64,000 bases of DNA from Closterium sp. Naga37s-1 (lineage: Eukaryota > Streptophyta > Zygnematophyceae > Desmidiales > Closteriaceae): the NCBI GenBank assembly GCA_947471745.1, contig CANJKZ010000777.1, positions 2,356,501 through 2,420,500 of the forward strand, written 5' to 3'. Below the pieces are notes generated by a model that saw nothing but the letters and a program-made list of their open reading frames with translations, searched no databases and was not told where the DNA came from. Of the stretch, positions 53,990 to 61,600 are shown piece after piece. A program made the position numbers and the translations under genes. How positions within the stretch are numbered: position 1 is the first letter of the stretch; each line of letters opens with the position of its first letter.

Positions 53990-54118
53990 TGAAGATTAGA
54001 ACGAGAATGGTTGAACTATGAAACAGTTGGGTACAAGTACTAACCCTAATTGGGTTGTACCCCTTATGGGCTACCCCACTACAGCCTACACAGATGTATA
54101 AGCTATAATGTTCTGACA
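53990..54118 (-). repeat. 5' LTR of copia-2 (129 bp)
   Basis: TGAAGATTAG to AATGTTCTGACA. Compared with the 3' LTR it lacks two bases at the PBS edge and has one substitution (CCCCTTATGGG versus CCCCATATGGG). Confidence 0.9.
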
Positions 54119-54868
54119 GTCCTCAGGTCTCTCGGGTGGCAGTCCAGGTGGCAGGTCGTCGGGGAAGATGTCCGGGTATCTCCGAATCAGCTCCGCTAAA
54201 TCCGGTGGTACAGCTGCACACAGCTTCTCGATGTCCTTTCTTTCGGTGTCAACCGCCAACTCGCGTAAGCAAACAGCGAACAGTTGCGCGCCTCTGTTGA
54301 AGTGGCGAGCTATAGTGATAGCTTTGACGCACGGGGCTTGGATGTAGTCAGGCGTCCATGCAGGTAGTTTAATTAGCCCCTCGTGCTTGTTGATGCTGCA
54401 CGATCCCGTTGTCCAGTCGATGACGGGGTTGTGCCGTCGCAGCCAATCACGTCCCAGCAGCACGTCGCAGCCGTCCAATGTTGTCGCGAGAAACTTCATG
54501 CTGAAGCCGAAATCGTCGCCGCATTCAATCCTGACCGTCCGTGTTTCTTCCGTTATCGCCAGAGGCGTCCCATCCACGAGGCGGGCGTCAATTTCGGGCA
54601 GACACCTGTCAAGTTGCAGCTTGCATTTTTTTGCGCTCGCCAAGTTGAAGAGGCTATGGCTGGCCCCTCCATCGACGAACATTTTCAAGTTATTTTTTAA
54701 CACCTTGCCAGCGACCAGCACAGGGTGATCCACATGTGTATCCCCGTTATTCGGCCGAGTGCGATCGATTGCATGAATCGGAACCACGACTCGGTGGGGA
54801 TGGTGGGGTTCGGGCGACGGAGCACAGTCAGTAAAGGGCCCGCTAATTACTGACTCTTTCCATTTCCC
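54119..54868 (-). pseudogene. Large gypsy pol start: protease
   Basis: Lies in the -1 frame relative to gag. It starts at the slippery site (GKWKESVISGP), passes PHRVVVPIHAIDRTRPN and reaches a retropepsin-like domain with FVDGGASHSLF (active-site D-G/S-G-like triad, about 54650-54680), GCDVLLGRDWLRRH (about 54440) and RYPDIFPDDLPPGLPPERPED, where copia-2 interrupts at 54118. No lesion seen within this part. Confidence 0.85.
54827..54868 (-). promoter_or_regulatory. Putative -1 ribosomal frameshift signal
   Basis: Minus-sense slippery heptamer G-GGA-AAT (54862-54868) in gag frame, 6-nt spacer, then a perfect 9-bp stem AGTCAGTAA (54847-54855) / TTACTGACT (54827-54835) with an 11-nt loop. The gag stop TAA is the inner end of the 5' arm. 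The -1 frame opens into protease. Confidence 0.72.
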
Positions 54869-55890
54869 TGCTCCTTCCTGTCGTTCCCCGTCAGCGGCGT
54901 TTTCTCGTGGCAGTCTCTCATGTAGTGACCCGTCTTCCCACACCGGTAACACGGTCCCTTAGGAGGGCGGTCGGGTGTATGGACGGCGTTGATCGTGGCC
55001 CGATGGGTCTGGCCACGAAAGCGGTTTCCCTCCCGGGAAGCTGCTCTCGCGTACTGCATCAGCGCATCTGTAGACTCCGCCAGTCGTACTGCTGCAAGGA
55101 ATGACGTCGGGCGGCCCCTGCGAACCTCGTACTGTATCTCATATTTGAGGCCGCTGATATACTTATCTAACCGCTCAGCTTCCGACATGTCATCAACCTG
55201 GTCGGCGAGGCCCATAAATGACGCCGTGTAGTCTTGGACAGAAGCCATATGCGACCATGCACGCAGCTTCATGCGAGCTTGCTCCGAGGCGGATACGTGC
55301 TCGAAGCGATCTCGTAAGGCTGCGCCCCACTCCTTCCACGTGCGTATCGTGGTCACTCCGAAGATCGATTGTGCCACTTGATTAGTCACTGTTGAGGTCC
55401 CGTCTGCCGCATGCGTCACACCTGTCGGCGTCCCTGTTTCCAAGGTTCGGCGCCACCACTCAAGCGCTGCACCTCGAAGAAGTGAAACTGCGTAATTAAT
55501 ACGCGTGGCGTCGTCATTAACTCTGGCTGCAGTAAAAAAGACCTCGACCCCGAACAGCCACCCTTTTACCGTAACCGTCTTGTCCGTAGGATTAAACGGG
55601 GGCGGGTTAACGGGCTTGATCTTGATCGTCGTTACTACAACTGGCGCTGCTGCCGCTCGCTGCCTGTCTTCCTCTTCGAAGTCACGTGTGAGCGCATCCA
55701 GCGGATTGCTCATCGCCTGACTGTTGCCCTCGCCTTCGTCCACAGGCGACTCCTGACGCGTTTCACCTCGCGTCTGGCGTAGCTCGGCGTTTTCCTCTCG
55801 CAGTGTTGTCACTTCCGCCATTAATGCCTTCATGCTCTCCTGCATTTCTGCCACTTGCGCCATCATCCTGTTGACCGCCTCCTGATCCAT
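54847..55890 (-). CDS. Large gypsy Gag (347 aa)
   Basis: Start at 55890 (MDQEAVNRMMAQVAEMQ) is preferred; an in-frame ATG at 55986 adds 32 residues without Gag-like features. Coiled coil with heptad pattern about residues 5-40 (MAQVAEMQESMKALMAEVTTL), a Gag core with PPFNPTDKTVTVKGWLFGVE and WKEWGAALRDRFEHV, and one canonical zinc knuckle CYRCGKTGHYMRDC (C-x2-C-x4-H-x4-C) near the C-terminus. The stop at 54847 is 12 nt past a slippery heptamer, so Gag is probably the unshifted product and Gag-Pol the -1 product. No lesions. Confidence 0.87.
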   Translation of the reverse strand: MDQEAVNRMMAQVAEMQESMKALMAEVTTLREENAELRQTRGETRQESPVDEGEGNSQAMSNPLDALTRDFEEEDRQRAAAAPVVVTTIKIKPVNPPPFNPTDKTVTVKGWLFGVEVFFTAARVNDDATRINYAVSLLRGAALEWWRRTLETGTPTGVTHAADGTSTVTNQVAQSIFGVTTIRTWKEWGAALRDRFEHVSASEQARMKLRAWSHMASVQDYTASFMGLADQVDDMSEAERLDKYISGLKYEIQYEVRRGRPTSFLAAVRLAESTDALMQYARAASREGNRFRGQTHRATINAVHTPDRPPKGPCYRCGKTGHYMRDCHEKTPLTGNDRKEQGNGKSQ

Positions 55891-56234
55891 GTGCCTAGCG
55901 CTACGTCTGGTGGGCAATCGGGTCTCCGTGGCCTTCAAGCAAGTGAAAACACGAACTATCGGAGTCGGGCAGGATTGAATTAACAATCCCTGCAGCCAAC
56001 CGTCTTGTAGTCACTAAACCAGCCACACCCTATGCCACCAAACTACCCTCGGAAAAGCGGGGTGAACTAGGAAAGTGGCTTGTTAGAATCCCAACCACTA
56101 GACCATTGGGATAAAAGGGCTTGTTAAGTAGCGGGTCAGTGCGCCCATAACCCCCCAGGCCAACGTGCCTGTAACCCTTCCCTAGGATCAATCGGGGATC
56201 ACCAGTGGACCTCTGACATAGCTCTGATACCAGG
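55891..56234 (-). other. Large gypsy leader and primer-binding site
   Basis: PBS TGGTATCAGAGC in minus sense (56221-56232), complementary to the 3' end of plant-type initiator tRNA-Met, two bases from the LTR. The leader (55891-56220) is non-coding. Its segment 56085-56205 recurs at 3103-3216. Confidence 0.85.
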
Positions 56235-56511
56235 TGTTATGAGTTGTAAAAGAGAGTGCGCAGGTAAACGAATAACGAGGCTGTGACTGAATCAACTGCG
56301 AATACAATGAGTGCACAGACTAATGTAGGGCTAGTCTAGCTAGGAGGAAACCTCGGACGAGCGAGGTTGGGTGCAGGTTTGGCGATGGGAATGCCGAAGG
56401 CGACGCGAGGAGCCTCGGCAGCATTGAAATCGGCCGAACGTGCGAACTCCGAAAATCGGGTTGTACGTGAAGCAGTCAACCCCGATAAGGAATTCGGGAA
56501 AATTCCTTACA
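56235..56511 (-). repeat. 5' LTR of the large gypsy (277 bp)
   Basis: Matches 36528-36804 with three transition differences by eye. Followed by the TSD ACTAT (56512-56516). Confidence 0.93.
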
Positions 56512-56515
56512 ACTA

Positions 56516-56796
56516 TGTTATGAGTTGTACGAAAGAAGAGTGCGCAGTATTCAATAACGCGGAAGTGATTACAACTACTGAGCAAACAACGAGGCCTAGG
56601 CATAATATAGCAAAGCTAGCTAAAGGCCGAGGTCGCGGAGTCGCGCGAATATTGGGTGCAGGTTTGGGGTTGGGAAACCCAAAGGCGACGCGGAGGACGT
56701 TCGGAAGGCGAGGTCGTCGGACCGAGCCTGAACTCCGAAAGTTGGAATTGTACGCGTAAGGAGTGCCTCAAGTAGGAATTAGCAAAATTCCTTACA
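56516..56796 (-). repeat. 3' LTR of a second, related gypsy (281 bp)
   Basis: Starts TGTTATGAGTTGTACG and ends ATTCCTTACA in plus sense. It is related to, but clearly diverged from, the 277-bp LTRs. Followed by CTACCCCCCCCCTTAAG, a polypurine tract in reverse, so it is a minus-strand 3' LTR. Its first base is shared with the TSD of the large gypsy element. Confidence 0.82.
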
Positions 56797-56917
56797 CTAC
56801 CCCCCCCCTTAAGAAAGGTGGTCAATATCAGGCACGCGTCGGCGGGAAAGATAATCCCGAAGCACCGAGTGGCCTTGTAGTGAGTCAGCTGGGACCAGGC
56901 CCTCAGATTCACTTTTA
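56797..56917 (-). pseudogene. Gypsy 3' tail fragment
   Basis: About 120 bp upstream (minus sense) of the LTR at 56516, resembling the region before the polypurine tract of the large gypsy (FLKGGG-like reading at the PPT). Truncated near 56917; no pol domain remains. Confidence 0.55.
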
Positions 56918-57341
56918 GGCACGTAAGGGTATCAGGGTCCTTCTGCCCCTAGACCCTGATCGTCAGGGTCGCCTAAAAAAAAAGCCTGAAAGTCCGATGC
57001 ATCAGTGTTCCCTACAGAAAAAGGTTGATACTAGTAGTCTTTATTTTACTAGTAGTAAAAACACTAGGAAGGAAGCAAACAGCCGAACGGGATGTGAGGC
57101 TGGATGGCAGGTAGCACGGCTGGGAGGCGTAGATGCATCAGTGCTTGCCAGCATGACCTAGACCGCCAGAATCCCTCGCAGAGCAACCTGCCAGCATCTC
57201 TGTGCTGCAACCTTGTAATTGGTCAAGTCACTTAATTTTGCAAATGTGGCCAATGAACGGACCAGGCGTGTCAACTAAGGGGCCATCAGTGTGGGCAAAA
57301 TTGTCCGATAGTCAACGACAGGCCCTGCTGACACCGCGGGA
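56918..57341. other. Unassigned DNA with an imperfect hairpin
   Basis: Nested inverted repeats at 56913-56978: TTTTAGGC/GCCTAAAA outside and TCAGGGTC/GACCCTGA inside, with ~11-nt internal loops. A direct repeat TTACTAGTAGT / ATACTAGTAGT lies near 57030-57055. No gene or LTR recognised. Confidence 0.5.
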
Positions 57342-57481
57342 TGTCAAACTTATATGCTATAGTCTGTGTAGGTTGTAGTGGGGTAGACAATATGGGGTAC
57401 AACACTTTTAGGTTTTCCTACTTGTACCCACCTGTTTGCCAGTGCATTTATTCCTGGTTCTTTCACATGGTATAGAGCAGG
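57342..57481 (+). repeat. 5' LTR and PBS of copia L (126 + 14 bp)
   Basis: LTR 57342-57467 (TGTCAAACTTATATGC to TCTTTCACA), PBS TGGTATAGAGCAGG (57468-57481), then GTTCCC-TAGT-GGGAAC to 57496, where copia K begins. Same family as the truncated LTR of copia I. The rest of L would lie beyond K, outside the window. Confidence 0.82.
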
Positions 57482-57496
57482 TTCCCTAGTGGGAAC

Positions 57497-57621
57497 TGTC
57501 AAACATATATCATATAGCTTGTCTAGGCTATAGTGGGGTAGACACTATGGGGTACAGTTTCCTAGGGTTTCCTACTTGTACCCAACCTTGTGCTAGTTCA
57601 TTCGATTCCTCATTCTTCACA
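57497..57621 (+). repeat. 5' LTR of copia K (125 bp)
   Basis: TGTCAAACATATATC to CATTCTTCACA, followed by PBS TGGTATAGAGCAGG (57622-57635). A sister of the adjacent L LTR but clearly diverged. Confidence 0.87.
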
Positions 57622-57635
57622 TGGTATAGAGCAGG

Positions 57636-58634
57636 TTCCCTCGTGGGAACGCTTCTCAGGGCCCACCACCTAACTCGACCTTTTTTTCCTGCCCGAGGCG
57701 TGCCCCGTAGGCCGCCCTCACGTCGCGCCCTCCTAGAGGCCCCTCGCGCCACCCTTAGTGGCCCCGTCGCCGTCCTTAGTGACCCTGTCGTCGCCCCTCT
57801 AGGCCCCTCGCGGCCCCTTCACGGCCCCGTCGCCACCGCTCTAGGCCCCGTCGCCGCCGCTCTAGGCCCCTCGCGGCCCCTTCACGGCCCTGTCGCCGCC
57901 GCTCTAGGCCCCGTCGCCGCCGCTCCAGGCCCCTCGCGGCCCCTTCACGGTCCCGTCGCCGCCGCTCTAGGCCCCGTCGCCGCCGCTCTAGGCCCCTCGC
58001 GGCCCCTTCACAGCCCCGTCGCCGCCGCTCTAGGCCCCGTCGCCGCCACTTGCGGCCCCGTCGCCGCCCCCTCTAGGCCCCTTACGGCCCCTTCGCGGCC
58101 TCGTCGCCGCCCCTCTAGGCCCCTTGCGGCCCCTCTGCGGCCCCGTCGCCGCCCCTAGCGGCCCCGTCGCCGCCCCTTCGCGGCCACCTCGCCGCCTTTA
58201 GCAGCCCCGTCGCCGCCCCTAGCGGCCCCATCGCCGCCTCTACCGGCCCCGTCGCCGCCTCTACCGGCCCCTTCACCGCTGAGCCGCACAGCAGCTGAGC
58301 AGCCGAACCACCCAGCAGCCGAGCCGCCCAGCAGCCGTGCCGCCCAACAGCCGAGCCGCCGAGCCGCCCAGCAGCCGAGCAGCCGAGCCGCCGAGCCGCC
58401 CAGCAACCGAGCCGCCGAGCCGCCCAGCAGCCGAGCCGCCCAACACCCGAGCCGCTGAGCCGCCCAGCAGCCGAGCCGCCGAGCTGCCGAGCCACCCAGC
58501 AACCGAGCCGCCGAGCCACCCAGCAGCCGAGCCGCCGAGCCGCCCTGCCGCCGAGCCACTACTGTTACTACCGGCGCGCCCCAGCCCTACTTACTCGGAC
58601 TGGTGAGCTCACTCCCTGCTAGGCCACTGCAGTC
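57636..58634 (+). repeat. Copia K leader with two repeat arrays
   Basis: Inverted repeat GTTCCC-TCGT-GGGAAC (57635-57650), then an array of GGCCCCGTCGCCGCCGCTCT-type units (about 57740-58270), then an array of GAGCCGCCCAGCAGCC-type units (about 58270-58560), donor-like CTGGTGAGC near 58599 and the gag ATG at 58635. Same order as in copia-1 and copia-2. Confidence 0.83.
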
Positions 58635-61600
58635 ATGGCTACCCCCAGTGTCCTTACCTTTGATGCTGAGGGTCGTGCTGTTGACTTTGAGGTCTGGGTC
58701 GATGACCTCCAGCTGTTCCTACAGTGCGATAGGGCGGACGGACTCTCCCTGTTCGATCTCACCTCTGGTGCCTCTCCTGCCCCGCCTTCTACTGCTGACA
58801 GCACTGTTCGCTCACAGTGGGTCACACGCAATGCTGCTGCCGGCCTTGCTGTGCGTCGCCACTTACCGACCACTGAGCGTGCGCACTTTAGCCAGTACAA
58901 GAGCGCTAAGACCTTGTACGACGCTGTAGTTGCACGCTACTCCTCCCCTGCCACTGCTGCGCTTAGCCGCCTCATGCTGCCGTACCTGTTCCCTGACCTT
59001 GCTGCCTTTCCCACAGTCGCTGACCTCATTACGCACCTTCGCACTAGTGACACTCGCTACCGCGCTGGGCTTCCTGCTGAGTTCTGTGCCAAGAACCCCC
59101 CCCCCCCATGTACATCACCCTCTACTAGATAGCCACCCGGCTCCCTGACTCCCTTCGCTTAGTCAGGGACCACTTCCTCTCAGTTTGCCCCACCACACTC
59201 ACCGTTGACCTCCTCGAGGAGCGCCTCCTGGCAGCAGAGAAGAGCATAGTCGCTGTAGGAGCCTCTCGTGGTGACCCTCGCACCCCCGTCTTTGAGGGGT
59301 GTTCCCCCTCCCCCCTCTTGCCCTCTGTTGCTTCTGCTGCTGCGGCTGACCTTGTTGGTTTCGAGTCGGTCGGCGCTGCGTCTGCCCCTAGCGGGAGACG
59401 CCGCACCGGCAAGGGCAAGGGGGGCAAGGGCGCTGGACGGGCTGGCGGGGGCGGTGGAGGTGGTGGTGGAGGCAGTGGAGGGGGTGGGGGTGGTGGTGGG
59501 AGTGGTGGCGGGGGTGGAGGTGTCGGTGGCAGCAGTGGAGGCGGAGGAGGCGGAGGCGGTGGCGGAGGGAGCGGAGGCGGCGGAGGTGGCGGAGGCGGCG
59601 GAGGTGGCGGAGGCGGCGGAGGTGGCGGAGGCGGCGGAGGCAGCGGTGGAGCTGGTCGCGGCTCTGCGCAGAGTAGTGGGTCCGGTGGTGGTCCGCGCTA
59701 GCAGCAGCAGCGCAGTCGTGAGACCCTGTCCCCTCAGCAGCTTCGTGAGTGGTACGCTGCGCGTCAGCGAGGTGGTGGTACTGGTCCCTGCACCTACGTC
59801 CTCCGTAACGGCGACCGCGCTGGTGAGCAGTGCGGGGGCCCGCACTCCACCCAGCGCTGCTTCGGCCGCCTAACGGACGCGTGGCGTCACCAGTTCCCTG
59901 AGGCCTCTGAGATCCCTCGCTGGGGAGAGCTGTCTAGGGCGGGGGTTGCTATCTTTGATCTTGATTATGATGCTATTCTTGCTGCCATGTATGCTGTGTC
60001 TGATAGTGTTGAGGGTGACTGTTACCTGTGTGTTCCGCCTGACCCGGGCATTGAGGCTGCTGCTCCAGGTGCTGGTGAGGCTGCTGCTCTAGGTGCTAGT
60101 GCGTCTGCTGCCCCAGGTGCTGGTGAGTCTGCTCTCTCAGGTACTGCGTCGGCTCAGGCCTTACACACCTTCACCCTTGACTCGGGTGCTTCCCGCTCCT
60201 TCTTTCGAGACCGCACCACGCTTACGCCGCTTAGTCGGCCGGTTGCAGTCTCCCTGGCGGACCCCTCTGGGGGTCCTGTCCTTGCTAGCTTCTCCACTGT
60301 CTTACCGTGCCCGGCAGCCCCCTCTGGCACCCTGTCAGGTCTCTACCTCCCCTCGTTCTCTACGAACTTGGTGAGTGGAGCTGATCTACAGGATAGGGGG
60401 GTTGACCAGTTCACTCCTGCGAGTCAGCGGGTGACCCATTGCACGTGTGCTCGGACAGGCCGACACTTGGCCACGTTCACCCGTCGGCCGGGGTCGAGCC
60501 TGTACACACTTACTACTGAGTCTCCTCCGACTGCTGAGTCTGGTGAGGTAGCTGCGTCGAGTCAGGTGTTTGCTGCAGCGTCCAGGTCTGGTCCTGAGTC
60601 TGCTCCCTGCTCGTGTCGTCTCTTGTCCCACCAGACTCTCCTTTGGCACCACCGCCTTGGTCACCCCTCCCTGCCTCGTCTCCGAGGCATGGCCTCCCGT
60701 GTCCTTGTCTCTGGTCTCCCCCGGTCTCTCCCTCCCCTACCTCCGGGGCCTGCCCCTACCTGCGTCCCCTGCGTCGAGGGGCGACAGCACGCCGCCCCTC
60801 ACTCCTCCGAGTTTCCTCCGACAGAGGCTCCGCTGCAGACTCTTCACATGGACGTGTGGGGCCCCGCCCGCGTCCGTGGCCAGGGGCACGAGCGTTACTT
60901 CCTGTTGGTGGTTGACGACTACTCGCGTTACACCACAGTCTTCCCCTTGCGCAGCAAGGGTGACGTCACTGAGGTGTTGATCGACTGGATCCGCGCAGCT
61001 CGTCTCCAGCTCAGAGAGAGTTTCGGCTCGGACTTTCCTGTTCTGCGTCTGCACTCTAACAGAGGCGGGGAGTTTTCCTCTGCCCGTCTGGGAGCCTTCT
61101 GTCGAGCACAGGGCATCCGCTAGACCTTGACGCTTCCGGCCTCTCCACAGCAAAATGGGATTGCTGAGCGCCGCATTGGCATGGTCATGGACGTCGCTCG
61201 TACGTCCATGATCCATGCGGCTGCTCCCCATTTTCTGTGGCCGTTTGCGGTTCAGTACGCAGCGCATCAGCTCAACCTTCAGCCCCGGGTCTCCTTGCCA
61301 GAGACCTCCCCCACCTTGCGGTGGACGGGGAAGGTTGGCGATGCATCTGCGTTTCGGGTCTGGGGATCTCGGGCGTTTGTCCGCGACTTGTCTGCGGACA
61401 AGCTGTCCCCCCGTGCTGTTCCCTGCGTCTTCCTTGGCTTCCCCCCTGACGCGCCTGGGTGGCAGTTTTACCACCCCACCTCGCGCCGTGTTCTGTCCTC
61501 CCAGGACGTCACCTTTGACGAGTCGGTGCCTTACTACCGTCTCTTCCCCTACCGCACTGCGCCCCTCCCCCCGCCGCCGCTCTTCCTTGCGCCAGGTCCT

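Larger units (their letters stand above)
46964..54118 (-). mobile_element. Copia-2: full-length element, lightly damaged
   Basis: 7,155-bp Ty1/copia, TSD GTCCT at 46959-46963 and 54119-54123, in the large gypsy pol between protease and RT. Removal with one TSD copy joins ERPED to HKIQL. LTRs (46964-47094, 131 bp; 53990-54118, 129 bp) differ by one substitution plus a lesion at the PBS-side edge. The polyprotein has two frameshifts and a stop. Confidence 0.93.
36528..56511 (-). mobile_element. Ty3/gypsy element (chromovirus-like) with two nested copia
   Basis: Complete gypsy element, 19,984 bp as it stands and about 5.44 kb without the two copia insertions and their TSD copies. 277-bp LTRs (36528-36804 and 56235-56511) differ at three positions by eye. 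TSD ACTAT at 36523-36527 and 56512-56516. Order in minus sense: 5' LTR, PBS, leader, gag, protease, [copia-2], RT, [copia-1], RNase H, integrase, chromodomain-like end, polypurine tract, 3' LTR. Pol carries stops, so the element itself is dead. Confidence 0.93.

Noticed and set aside
56085..56140. tRNA-like segment (CCAACCACTAGACCATTGGGAT)
   Set aside because: Resembles an anticodon-arm region, but no acceptor or T-arm could be folded around it; it is shared by two gypsy leaders and is better read as element leader.
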